Of a stretch of 64,000 nucleotides of DNA, positions 27,361-35,632 are shown piece by piece. The notes beneath the pieces are model-generated. The model was not told the origin of the DNA and made no database searches. It saw nothing but the letters and a program-made list of their open reading frames with translations. The stretch lies in the NCBI RefSeq assembly GCF_014196425.1, contig NZ_JACIDR010000004.1:62001-126000 (forward strand), given 5' to 3'. Made by a program: the position numbers and the translations under genes. The number at the start of each line of letters is the position of its first letter. Within the stretch, counting starts at the first letter, position 1. Source of the stretch: Hansschlegelia beijingensis (GTDB lineage Bacteria > Pseudomonadota > Alphaproteobacteria > Rhizobiales > Methylopilaceae).

Positions 27361-27669
27361 TCAGTTCAGGCCGAGCTCGCTTCGCCGGGCTTCCGCCGAA
27401 GGAAGCGGCGGCTGCTTCGAACGGATGACCGGGAGCGCGCTCGCCCGCGTCGCGTTGATCTCGATCCACTCCTCCTCGTCGCCGGAGAGGTCGAACTCCT
27501 CCTTGATCGCGCCGACGGGGCAGGCGGGGATGCACGCGCTGCAATCCACGCAGACCTCCGGATCGATGTAGAGCCGCTCTTCGTCGCCGTGGAAGCAGGC
27601 GACCGGGCAGACGGTGACGCAGTCGGTGAAGCGGCAGGCCTGGCAGTTGGCGGTGACGACGTGGGTCAT
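27361..27669 (-). CDS. fdxA: 7Fe (3Fe-4S/4Fe-4S) ferredoxin FdxA
   Basis: The 102-residue ferredoxin has cysteines at 9, 12, 17, 21, 25, 40, 43, 46 and 50. This is the pattern of Azotobacter FdI-type seven-iron ferredoxins, with a C-terminal extension of about 50 residues. It lies between a molybdopterin oxidoreductase and an FprA-type reductase, so it probably carries electrons between them. A perfect hairpin separates it from the molybdoenzyme gene upstream on the minus strand. Confidence 0.92.
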   Translation of the reverse strand: MTHVVTANCQACRFTDCVTVCPVACFHGDEERLYIDPEVCVDCSACIPACPVGAIKEEFDLSGDEEEWIEINATRASALPVIRSKQPPLPSAEARRSELGLN

Positions 27670-27699
27670 GCTGGCGTCCTGGGCATTTCCATCAAGGTC

Positions 27700-27729
27700 G
27701 GCCGCGGCGCGTCGTGGCGCGCCGCGGCC
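27700..27729 (-). terminator. Perfect 12-bp hairpin between molybdoenzyme gene and fdxA
   Basis: GGCCGCGGCGCG (27700-27711) and CGCGCCGCGGCC (27718-27729) pair perfectly around a 6-base loop. The hairpin lies 6 bases after the molybdoenzyme stop and about 30 bases before the fdxA start, on a shared minus-strand transcript. It may be a partial terminator or an mRNA-stabilising stem that sets different levels of enzyme and electron carriers. No T-run follows. Confidence 0.6.
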
Positions 27730-27735
27730 TCCGGC

Positions 27736-29871
27736 TCACGCGGCGACGTGTTCGACCTCGACGAGGTTGTCCGAGTAGCTCCCGGCCATGCCCATGCCGC
27801 AGTGGGCGTCGGAGCTGATCGAGTTCACGGCCGTGCCCGACTTGGTGAAGCTCGGCCAATGGCCGAGGTTCGCCATCACAAGGCCCGGCATCAGCGCGTC
27901 GACGATCTCGGCGCGGCCGTCGAAATGCCCGCGCTCGTTGAACACGCGGACCGTCGATCCGGTGACGATCTGGCGGGCCGCAGCGTCGGCGGGATGCATG
28001 AACACGGTCTGCTCCCCCTGGCGCTTCTGCTTGGGCGCCTCGTTCGCGTATTGCGAATTGAGGAAGGCGTGCGCCTTCGGCGAGACGATCGAGAGCGGGA
28101 AGCGCCTGGCGAGCTCGGGGTTGGTCTCGCGCGACTCGTAGGGCGGCACGTAATCCGGCAGCGGGTCGATCGGGTCGCCGGGCTGCATGCCCTCGTACAT
28201 CGACCGCCAGACGGGCACGACGAAGTTCTCGGTGACGCTCGACTTGAACTCGCACTTGCCGGACGGAGTCTTGAAGTTGCCTTCGGCGTGCGGCTTGCGC
28301 TCATGCGGCAGCCCGACATTGATGCGCGCCCAGCCCGTCTCCTTCAGCGTCTCGAGCGTGATGCCCGCAAGCGCAGGCGAATCCCAGTCGTAGAAGTCCT
28401 GGAGCATCTCCCAGTCGGAGCGGTCCCAGTAATCGTCGTTGAAGCCCATGGTCTTGGCCAGGCGGCGGAACATCTCGACGTTCGGCACGCAGTCCGGCGG
28501 CGGCGCGATCGCCGGCTGGTTGAGGCTGATGTAGAGGTGGCCCCAGGTCACCATGATGTCGAGCTGCTCGGCCTGCATGGCGGCCGGAAGGATGATGTCG
28601 GCGTATTTCGCCGTATCTGTGATGAAGAGCTCGCTGACGACCGTGAACAGGTCCTCGCGCTCGAGACCTTTCGCGATCTTGGCCTGCGCGGGCGCCTGGC
28701 TCATCGGGTTGGAGTTGTAGACGAACAGCGACTTGATCGGCGGGTCGAGCTGCAGTTCGCCCGTCAATGCGGCCCCGAGGTCGAGCTCGTTGACCACGCG
28801 GGTGCCCGGGCGGATCCAGTCCGGCCGGCAGATCAAGTCGAAGTTCGTCGGGAACTCCCAGATCGGCATCTCCATGGCGCCGCCGCCGACATGCCGCCAC
28901 GCGCCGATCAGCGCCGGCAGGCAGGTGATGGCGCGGATCGCCTGTCCGCCGCCGCGGCTGCGCTCGATCGCGACGCCCTCGCGGATCGCGGCCGGCGGCG
29001 TGGTCGCGTATTCGCGCGCGAGCCTGACGATGTCCTCGGCCGGGATGCCCGTGATCCGGGAGACGCGCTCCGGCGGGAACAGCGCCGCGCGCTCCTTCAG
29101 CTCCTCGTAGCCGAGCGTGTATTTCTCGACATAGTCGTGGTCGACGAGGTCCTCGGCGATGATGACGTTCATCATGCCGAGCGCGAGCGCGCCGTCGGTG
29201 CCCGGATTTATCTGGATGTGCCAGTCGGCGGCCTTCGCGGTGCGGGTCCGGACGGGGTCGATGACGACGACCTTCGCCCCGGCTTCCTGCGCCTTCACGA
29301 TGAACGGCCAGCCGTGGATGTTCGTGCTGGTCATGTTCATGCCCCACACGATGATGTACTTCGCGTGGACGAAGCTTTCGATGTCCAGTCCGCCGGACGG
29401 CCCGACAGTCATGACCCAGGCGGTGGACGAACCGCTCTCGCAGTAGGTCTTCTCCGCGACAGTCGATCCGAGGCGGTTGAAGAACGCGTCGCCCGCGGTG
29501 AGCCCGTTCAGCGTTCCCTGATGGCCGAGATAGGCGTGAGGCATGATCGCCTGCGCGCCGTATTCGGCGATGATCCCGTTCCACTTGTCCCGGATCGTGG
29601 TCAGCGCCTCGTCCCAGGTGATCGGCGCGAACTGGCGCGATCCCTTCGGTCCGACGCGCTTCAGCGGCGTCAGGATCCGCTCGGGATTGTAATGATGGCC
29701 GGCGAAGTCCTTGAGCTTCACGCAGAGGCGCCCCTGCGTCATCGGATGGTTCTTGTCGCCGGTCACCTCGACCAGCTTGCCGCCCTTCACGTGGTACTCG
29801 AACGCGCAAGTGTCCGGGCAGTCGTGCGGGCAGGCGCCGCGCACGATCATGGTGTCGATCTCAGCGTTCAT
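27736..29871 (-). CDS. Molybdopterin oxidoreductase, formate-dehydrogenase/DMSO-reductase superfamily
   Basis: The 711-residue molybdoenzyme has an N-terminal [4Fe-4S] set at Cys14, 18, 22 and 50 (CPHDCPDTC...RLC) and the superfamily segments YGAQAIMPHAYLGHQGTLNG, GMNMTSTN, VIDPVRT and NPGTDGALALGMM. No twin-arginine signal is visible, so it appears cytoplasmic. With a 7Fe ferredoxin and an FprA-like reductase downstream it could form an NAD(P)-linked enzyme. The arrangement recalls the Fdh4 formate dehydrogenase of Methylorubrum, from memory and not verified. Alternative substrates include other small oxo-compounds. Confidence 0.87.
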   Translation of the reverse strand: MNAEIDTMIVRGACPHDCPDTCAFEYHVKGGKLVEVTGDKNHPMTQGRLCVKLKDFAGHHYNPERILTPLKRVGPKGSRQFAPITWDEALTTIRDKWNGIIAEYGAQAIMPHAYLGHQGTLNGLTAGDAFFNRLGSTVAEKTYCESGSSTAWVMTVGPSGGLDIESFVHAKYIIVWGMNMTSTNIHGWPFIVKAQEAGAKVVVIDPVRTRTAKAADWHIQINPGTDGALALGMMNVIIAEDLVDHDYVEKYTLGYEELKERAALFPPERVSRITGIPAEDIVRLAREYATTPPAAIREGVAIERSRGGGQAIRAITCLPALIGAWRHVGGGAMEMPIWEFPTNFDLICRPDWIRPGTRVVNELDLGAALTGELQLDPPIKSLFVYNSNPMSQAPAQAKIAKGLEREDLFTVVSELFITDTAKYADIILPAAMQAEQLDIMVTWGHLYISLNQPAIAPPPDCVPNVEMFRRLAKTMGFNDDYWDRSDWEMLQDFYDWDSPALAGITLETLKETGWARINVGLPHERKPHAEGNFKTPSGKCEFKSSVTENFVVPVWRSMYEGMQPGDPIDPLPDYVPPYESRETNPELARRFPLSIVSPKAHAFLNSQYANEAPKQKRQGEQTVFMHPADAAARQIVTGSTVRVFNERGHFDGRAEIVDALMPGLVMANLGHWPSFTKSGTAVNSISSDAHCGMGMAGSYSDNLVEVEHVAA

Positions 29872-30177
29872 GGCTGGCTCCGTCCTTCCAAGACGTTGCG
29901 ACTGTCTGGAACGATACCAAGGAGCCGGTCCCGGTAAATCGTACGGGCGTCCTAGAGCGCTCGAATGGTGTGCAGATTAGTACGCTGCCTAGCAAAAATG
30001 CTGGGCGCCCAACTGGCCCCCTGCGCTGCAGCGCGTTTGCGCGCGCACGATCGGATTTTCCTTGGCCCCCATAGGGTTCGATGAAGCGGCGGCGCACCCT
30101 CTGGTCAAAGTTCTTGTACGGTCGTACTGGGAATGGCGCGGCGCTTCCGAAAGCCGCGCCAGCGACGGGGAGCCCGC
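29872..30177. promoter_or_regulatory. Divergent promoter region with GTACG-N2-CGTAC palindrome
   Basis: The 306-base gap separates the molybdoenzyme gene from a divergent TetR gene. At 30116-30127 GTACGGTCGTAC is an exact inverted repeat (GTACG/CGTAC, 2-base spacer), a typical size for a TetR-family half-site pair. Two further CGTACG/GTACG-like words lie near 29940 and 29980. The region is richer in A and T than its surroundings. The likely function is autoregulation plus control of the molybdoenzyme operon. Confidence 0.5.
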
Positions 30178-30798
30178 ATGGTCAATCTGCCGTCGCCGGC
30201 CGCGAAGGGTTCGACCCGGAAGGGCGCCGGCAGGTCCGCCATGATCCTGGAGGCAGCCAAGGACATCGTGGTGTCCGAAGGCTTCGCGAACCTGTCCTAT
30301 CGCAATATCGCCAAGCGCGTCGGCATCGCGGTCGGCAACGTCAACTACTACTACCCCTCGAAGGACGACCTGATGGTCGACCTCGCGGAGTTCATCTTCG
30401 ATCGCTGGGACGAACGCCTGAAGAAGCGGGTGCCGTCGCGGCTCAAGGGCGACCGCGAGATCTTCCAGTTCTCGATCAAGTTCATGATCGAGGAGAACAA
30501 GCGCGAGCGGACCGTGACGCTCCTCATGGAGATGTGGGCGATGGCCAACCACTCTCCCCCCGTGTCCAAGATGCTGGGCGCGTTCTACGCGCGGATGCGG
30601 TCCTGGCTCTCGGACATGATCGAGCGCGTGCGCCCCGACATCGGCCGGGAAAGCCGCGATCTCCGGGCCGCGCTGATCACCGCGCAGATAGAGGGCCTGA
30701 TGATCCTGATCGGCCCGAAGCGGGTCAGGCACGCGGAGCTCGCGGGCATCGAGCAGGCTGCGGCCGAGCACATCGAGAACCTGGCCTTCGGCGACTGA
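30178..30798 (+). CDS. TetR family transcriptional regulator
   Basis: The 206-residue regulator has an N-terminal TetR helix-turn-helix: ILEAAKDIVVSEGFANLSYRNIAKRVGIAVGNVNYYYPSKDDL, split here between residues about 22 and 65. The C-terminal helical ligand domain contains ENKRERTVTLLMEMWAMA. The ATG at 30178 follows GGGGAG and is preferred over one 45 bases upstream. Its divergent position next to the molybdoenzyme gene suggests that it controls that operon. The ligand is unknown. Confidence 0.88.
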   Translation: MVNLPSPAAKGSTRKGAGRSAMILEAAKDIVVSEGFANLSYRNIAKRVGIAVGNVNYYYPSKDDLMVDLAEFIFDRWDERLKKRVPSRLKGDREIFQFSIKFMIEENKRERTVTLLMEMWAMANHSPPVSKMLGAFYARMRSWLSDMIERVRPDIGRESRDLRAALITAQIEGLMILIGPKRVRHAELAGIEQAAAEHIENLAFGD

Positions 30799-30961
30799 TC
30801 GGAGGCTCGCGATCGACGCCTGTCCGCGCGCACCTGGGGGCCGACGGAGGCCGCCGTCGAGGCTCGACGCCCTGTGACCGCCCCGCGATGATGGGGCAGG
30901 GCCCGATATACAGGAATCGAGCGTCGCTTTTCCGGCGGGCCGACAGGAATGGACACGGCTG

Positions 30962-32821
30962 ATGGAACTGAGCCGATCGGGCGGCGGCGGCGTCGACCGC
31001 TTCAAGACGGCGCTGCTGCTGCTCGCGCTGTCGGGTCTCCTGACCGGGCTCGCCTTCTCCTTCGCGTGGAACGCCGAGGCCGCCCGGATCGCATGGTTCG
31101 CCGGGGCGGCGCCGGTCCTGCTCGCCCTCCTGGTCGACATCGCGCGCAGCCTGCGCCGGGGCGACGTCGGACTCGACGTCGTGGCCGCCCTGTCGATGTC
31201 CGCCGCCCTCATCTTCGGCGAGACGCTCGCGGCGTCCGTCGTCGCCCTCATGTATTCGGGCGGCGCCTTCCTCGAGAGCTTCGCCGAAGGCCGCGCGCGG
31301 CGCGAGATGCAGGATTTGCTCTCGCGCGTTCCCCGAACCGCGATACGGCACCGCGACGGCGGGCTGGAGCAGGTCTCCCTCGACGCAATCGAGCCTGGCG
31401 ACCGCCTGCTGATCCGGCAGGGCGACGTGGCGCCGGTCGACGGCGTGATCATGTCCGACACGGCGCTCCTCGACACGTCGGCGCTCACGGGCGAGTCGTT
31501 TCCGGTGCGTCTGACGCGCGGCGCCGAGGCCATGAGCGGCGCCACCAATGCGGGCGAAGCCTTCGACCTCGTGGCGACGCGTCCCGCCGCCGAGAGCACC
31601 TATGCCGGCATCGTCCGGCTGGTCGAGGAGGCGCAGCGCTCCAAGGCCCCGATGGCGCGCCTCGCCGACCGCTGGTCCGTCGGCTTCCTCGCCGTCACGG
31701 TCGCGCTGGCGTTCGCGGCCTGGTGGTTCACCGATGATCCGATCCGGGCCGTCGCGGTGCTGGTTGTGGCGACGCCCTGTCCGCTGATCCTCGCGGTGCC
31801 GGTCGCGCTGGTGGCCGGCATGTCGCGCGCCGCGCGCTCCGGCGTCCTGGTGAAGGGCGCCGGGCCGCTCGAGACGATGTCCCGAATCCGCACGCTGGTC
31901 CTGGACAAGACCGGCACCCTGACCGACGGGCGCCCGCAGATCGTCGCGATCGAGAACCATGGCGTCATGGCCGATCAGGAGATGCTTCGCCTGGCGGCGT
32001 CGCTCGAGCAGGCGTCCGGCCATCCGGTCGCGCACGCCGTCATGGCGGCGGCGCTCGCCCGCGGCCTCGTTCTCTCCGCGCCCGGGGAGGTCGACGAGAG
32101 CCCCGGCGAAGGGCTGACCGGCCTCGTCGACGGCCGCAGGGTCGCCGTCGGCGGCCCGGGCTTCGTCGCGGAGGCGGTTGGGAGGGCGCCGGAGAGCCAC
32201 CGCAAGCTCCCGGCCGGCTCGGTGCTGGTGACGATCGCGGTCGACGGCGCGATCGCCGGGCATCTCGTCATGGCGGACGCCCTCAGGGACGACGCGGGCC
32301 CCATGCTCCTCAAGCTCCGGGGCGAAGGGATCGAGCGGATCCTGCTGGCCACCGGCGATCGCGCCGAGGTCGCGGAGCAGGTGACGCAGGGGCTCGGGCT
32401 GGACGCGCTGCGGGCCGGCCTTCGTCCGGACCAGAAGGTGCTGCTCGTCCTGAGCGAGCGGAAGCACGGGCCGGTCATGATGGTCGGCGACGGCGTCAAC
32501 GACGCGCCTGCGCTCGCGGCCGCGGATGTCGGCGTGGCGATGGGCGCCCGCGGCGCCGCCGCATCGGCCGAGGCGGCCGATGTCGTGCTCCTCGTCGACA
32601 GGATAGACCGGCTGGGAACCGGCATCGAGATCGCCCGGCGCGCGCGGCGCATCGCGCTCGAAAGCGTGGTGGCGGGCATCGGCCTGTCGGTGGTCGGCAT
32701 GATCGCCGCCGCTTTCGGCCATCTCACGCCGGTGCAGGGCGCGCTTCTTCAGGAGGCGATCGACATCGCCGTCATCCTGAACGCCCTGCGCGCGCTGCGC
32801 ATCGAACCGCGGGCCGGGTGA
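30962..32821 (+). CDS. P1B-type heavy-metal ATPase with TPC motif, no N-terminal metal domain
   Basis: The 619-residue P-type ATPase has the actuator TGES (176-179), phosphorylation site DKTGT (315-319), a nucleotide-domain HP dipeptide (SGHPVA) and hinge GDGVNDAP. The ion-site motif is TPCP (271-274), not the CPC of copper or zinc pumps, and the last helices contain LLQEAIDIAVILNALRAL. No N-terminal CxxC domain or C-terminal hemerythrin domain is present. TPC motifs are reported for P1B-5 pumps linked to nickel and iron, so export of one of these metals is a guess. It could be monocistronic. Confidence 0.88.
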   Translation: MELSRSGGGGVDRFKTALLLLALSGLLTGLAFSFAWNAEAARIAWFAGAAPVLLALLVDIARSLRRGDVGLDVVAALSMSAALIFGETLAASVVALMYSGGAFLESFAEGRARREMQDLLSRVPRTAIRHRDGGLEQVSLDAIEPGDRLLIRQGDVAPVDGVIMSDTALLDTSALTGESFPVRLTRGAEAMSGATNAGEAFDLVATRPAAESTYAGIVRLVEEAQRSKAPMARLADRWSVGFLAVTVALAFAAWWFTDDPIRAVAVLVVATPCPLILAVPVALVAGMSRAARSGVLVKGAGPLETMSRIRTLVLDKTGTLTDGRPQIVAIENHGVMADQEMLRLAASLEQASGHPVAHAVMAAALARGLVLSAPGEVDESPGEGLTGLVDGRRVAVGGPGFVAEAVGRAPESHRKLPAGSVLVTIAVDGAIAGHLVMADALRDDAGPMLLKLRGEGIERILLATGDRAEVAEQVTQGLGLDALRAGLRPDQKVLLVLSERKHGPVMMVGDGVNDAPALAAADVGVAMGARGAAASAEAADVVLLVDRIDRLGTGIEIARRARRIALESVVAGIGLSVVGMIAAAFGHLTPVQGALLQEAIDIAVILNALRALRIEPRAG

Positions 32822-32957
32822 TCCTCTTCTCTTCGTTCGTTTTGCTGACCCGGATTCCGGCCCTGCGCCGCCGCCTCATGAACAAAGCGCCATCCTGATT
32901 GTTTCGCCCACTCAACGGGCGACCCGTCGCGTTGATGAAGACAATCGAGGTGACGAC

Positions 32958-33839
32958 ATGGCGGTCTATTCCACCACCGAAGAAGTCGTAGAAGTCGCCA
33001 TTCCGGGCGCACTGAACAGGATTTCCTGGGGCGCCGTCTTCGCGGGCGTGGCGCTGGCGCTGGTCGCTCATCTGCTGCTCAGCATGCTTGGCGTCGGGAT
33101 CGGCCTTGCGACCGTCGACCCGGCAGGGGACGGCTCCCCGGACGTCCAGACGATCTCGATCTCGGCCGCGGTCTGGTGGGTCGTCTCGGGCGTCATCGCC
33201 GGCGCGATCGGCGGCTACGTCGCCGGCCGGGCGAGCGGCGTGACGCGGCCCACGCTCGGCGCGCTGCACGGATTGACGGCCTGGGCCGCGACCACGCTCG
33301 TGATCGTCTATCTGTTGACGAGCGCGATGGGCGCGCTCGTGGGCGGCGCGTACACGACGGCGACCAGCGCCCTGAGCGGCGCAGGCCAGGCCGTCACCTC
33401 GGCCGCGCAGGGCGCGGCGCCGGCGCTGCAGAACGCGCCCGATCCGTTCGGCTCGATCGAGGGCGCCATCCGCAGCGCGTCCGGCGGCGACGACCCGGCG
33501 GCCCTGCGCGACCGCGCCATCTCGGCGGTGCGCGGCGCCATGAGCGCCGATCCGGCGCAGCAGGAGCAGGCCAAGACCCAGGCCGCGGAGGCGCTCGCCA
33601 AGGCGCAGAACATCCCCGTCGAGCAGGCCCGCGGCCAGATCGACCAGTACCAGGCGCAGTACAGGCAGGCGGTCGATCAGGCGAAGCAGAAGGCCGCGGA
33701 GGCGGCGGACGCGACCGCCGAGGCGACCTCCATGGGCGCCCTGATCGGGTTCTTCGCGCTCCTTCTCGGCGGCGCTGCGGCGTTGCTCGCCGGCCGGGCA
33801 GGGGCCTTGACCGTGCGGAGCCCCAACCGGCGCGCATGA
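32958..33839 (+). CDS. Membrane protein with C-terminal coiled-coil segment (PhnA-like annotation)
   Basis: The 293-residue protein has two hydrophobic segments near residues 25-50 and 72-90 and a third near 103-130. A long Ala/Gln-rich stretch follows (about 180-245, QQEQAKTQAAEALAKAQN) that looks helical or coiled-coil. A final membrane helix precedes a basic tail. AGGTGACGAC precedes the ATG. Homologues in Rhizobiales are often labelled PhnA-like, but I see no phosphonate-related motif. The function is unknown; an envelope-stress or tethering role is possible. Confidence 0.75.
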   Translation: MAVYSTTEEVVEVAIPGALNRISWGAVFAGVALALVAHLLLSMLGVGIGLATVDPAGDGSPDVQTISISAAVWWVVSGVIAGAIGGYVAGRASGVTRPTLGALHGLTAWAATTLVIVYLLTSAMGALVGGAYTTATSALSGAGQAVTSAAQGAAPALQNAPDPFGSIEGAIRSASGGDDPAALRDRAISAVRGAMSADPAQQEQAKTQAAEALAKAQNIPVEQARGQIDQYQAQYRQAVDQAKQKAAEAADATAEATSMGALIGFFALLLGGAAALLAGRAGALTVRSPNRRA

Positions 33840-33840
33840 G

Positions 33841-33920
33841 GTTCAGGCCGGCGACCGGAGCCGGCTGAACTGTGCTTGTGAAGACGCCCGCTGCGCCCTC
33901 CGGCGCCGCGGGCGTCTTCA
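33841..33920 (+). terminator. Two consecutive hairpins after the membrane protein gene
   Basis: GTTCAGGCCGG...CCGGCTGAAC (33841-33870) forms an imperfect stem directly at the stop codon. A perfect 13-bp stem (TGAAGACGCCCGC, 33879-33891, with GCGGGCGTCTTCA, 33908-33920) follows. Together they look like a double terminator. There is no long T-run. The remaining sequence to 34190 has no supported gene, only a 14-base palindrome GATCGACGTCGATC at 34021-34034. Confidence 0.6.
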
Positions 33921-34190
33921 TCCAAGAAGAGGCGCCGCGCGGCGTCGCCGTGATCCCGGCCCTCTCCAAGGGACGCCTCAAACTGGTCGTCGGTCGTCCG
34001 CGCGCCGCTCCGGCTGGGATGATCGACGTCGATCCCAAGTCGCGTCGGCTCAGGTCGCCGTGGACATGGCGAAGGCTCGGCGCGCATCGCCTTGCGTGAA
34101 CGTCGCACGAAAAGATCTGCTTCGATGTCGGCGGACGCGGCTCTCATCCGTCTTAGGGTTGTTGCTATCGCTCACCTAGGAGAGACGGTC

Positions 34191-34634
34191 GTGCCGAGCA
34201 CCATCACTTTGCACCGGGTCCTGGCCACCAAACCCGAGAAGGTTTACCGCGCGTTTGTCGAGCCCGACGCTGTCGCGGGCTGGCTGCCCCCGAACGGGTT
34301 CACCTGCACGGTGCACAAGCTCGACGCGACGGTCGGCGGCGAGCACCGCATGTCGTTCCGCAACTTCACCACCGGCGCCGTCCATTCCTTCGGCGGCCAA
34401 TACAGGGAGCTGATCCCGGGCGAGCGGCTCGTCTACACGGACAAGTTTGACGATGTGAACCTGCCCGGAGAGATGACCGTCACGGTGAGCCTGAAGCCCG
34501 TCTCGGTCGGAACCGAGGTCAGCATCGAACAGACCGGCGTTCCCGACATCATACCCCCGGAGGCCTGTTACCTCGGATGGCAGGAGTCCCTGAGGAAGCT
34601 CGCCAAGCTGGTCGAACCCGAGATCAGCGACTAG
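34191..34634 (+). CDS. SRPBCC/AHSA1 (START-like) domain protein
   Basis: The 147-residue single-domain protein has the AHSA1 pattern: ITLHRVLATKPEKVYRAF at the start, GWLPPNGFTCTVHKLDATVGG, YRELIPGERLVYTDKFDD and the final CYLGWQESLRKLAKLVEPE. Such proteins bind hydrophobic ligands or act as Hsp90 co-factors; the role here is unknown. The GTG at 34191 is chosen because it follows AGGAGAGACGG and gives the usual N-terminus (PSTITLHR). The longer in-frame ORF adds 33 unconserved residues. Confidence 0.85.
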   Translation: MPSTITLHRVLATKPEKVYRAFVEPDAVAGWLPPNGFTCTVHKLDATVGGEHRMSFRNFTTGAVHSFGGQYRELIPGERLVYTDKFDDVNLPGEMTVTVSLKPVSVGTEVSIEQTGVPDIIPPEACYLGWQESLRKLAKLVEPEISD

Positions 34635-34685
34635 AGCGCCTGCGCGGGCTCGCCGCCGGCGGCGGCGAGCGGCGCCCGAGCGCCC

Positions 34686-34931
34686 TCAGGCGCGCTGGTA
34701 GATGCCAGGGACGAGCCCCAGCCGCGCCGCCTGGGCGCGGATGTCACGGCCGCTGTCGGCCACGGAGTGCTCCGCGCCCGGATAGTCGCGCTTCAGGAGC
34801 GACAGCGCTTCATCGGCTGAGGCCGCGAGCACGATCCAGCGGATGACGCGCTCGCCTCGATCCGCTCCTTCGCCCGAGTCGTCGGTCATGCGGCTCTCGA
34901 TGAAGAAGCCGTCGTCGGTGTTGAGTCCCAT
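34686..34931 (-). CDS. Small acidic protein of unknown function
   Basis: The 81-residue protein begins MGLNTDDGFFIESRMTDD and contains WIVLAASADEALSLLKRDYPG, a short alpha/beta-like segment that is the only part with a folded look. A GGAGAG element lies 12 bases upstream of the ATG. A longer in-frame extension on the same strand overlaps the His-rich secreted protein gene and is rejected. No family is recognised. Confidence 0.55.
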   Translation of the reverse strand: MGLNTDDGFFIESRMTDDSGEGADRGERVIRWIVLAASADEALSLLKRDYPGAEHSVADSGRDIRAQAARLGLVPGIYQRA

Positions 34932-35007
34932 GCTTTTTTCTCTGCTCTCCGCGGCCGATCTCCGGAGCTTCCGGCCCGGCCGCGGAGAACCTGAAGCTGT
35001 TGGCAGA

Positions 35008-35415
35008 TCAGCAGGGACGATAATAGGCCCGTCCGTTCCGGACATAGCGACAGCGGTCGCCCCGGCTGCTGTTCGCGATCGCCGCGCCTGCGGCGAGGCC
35101 CAGCACGCCGGCCGCGATGTAGCGTCCCGTGTGGTTGCGATGATGTCGGCGGTAGCCATGGCCGTAATAGCCTCGATGGCCGCGGTCCCAGCCGCCGTGG
35201 CGCCAGCCGCCGCGGTGGCCCCAGCCACGGTGACCATGTCTGCCGCCGCCGTAATGGCCTCCCCTGTGGCTCCGATGGCCGACGGTCTGGATCTGATCCA
35301 TGGGGACGCCCGCCACGGTGGGGACGGAGACGGAGGACGCCTGGGCCGGCGCCACGCCGAGGGTCATCCCGAGCGAACACACGCCCGAGACGATCAGAGT
35401 CGAAATCTTGTTCAT
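35008..35415 (-). CDS. Secreted His/Gly/Arg-rich protein
   Basis: The 135-residue protein has a signal peptide (MNKISTLIVSGVCSLGMTLGVAPAQA, about 26 residues). The mature part begins VSVPTVAG and then has a dense HRG/HGG/GYYGHGY-type repeat from about residue 47 to 97, a glycine-zipper helix (AAGVLGLAAGAAIA) and a Cys-containing end (RCRYVRNGRAYYRPC). The His-rich section could bind metals. It resembles the protein at 55,031-55,342 in plan. The function is unknown. Confidence 0.7.
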   Translation of the reverse strand: MNKISTLIVSGVCSLGMTLGVAPAQASSVSVPTVAGVPMDQIQTVGHRSHRGGHYGGGRHGHRGWGHRGGWRHGGWDRGHRGYYGHGYRRHHRNHTGRYIAAGVLGLAAGAAIANSSRGDRCRYVRNGRAYYRPC

Positions 35416-35632
35416 GCGTTACCCGTGGCTGTCGCGCGTGCTGCTGACGCGCGTCTCGTGTCGGTCAGCCGCCTTGCGGCCGGCTGTTCGTGAAGGCGCA
35501 TATTGCGCGCTCCCCGCCCGAGGGAAGAGGCGCGGCTCACGGCCGCGAGAGCTGGCGCCTGACGCCGGGGCCTGAAGCGAGTCTGAACCTGGCGGCGGTG
35601 CGCCGCCTGCGGTCGCGCCGAGCCAGCATCCG

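Noticed and set aside
33872-34099. 75-codon plus-strand frame in the gap before the SRPBCC gene
   Set aside because: It runs through a terminator hairpin and has no ribosome-binding site or family match.
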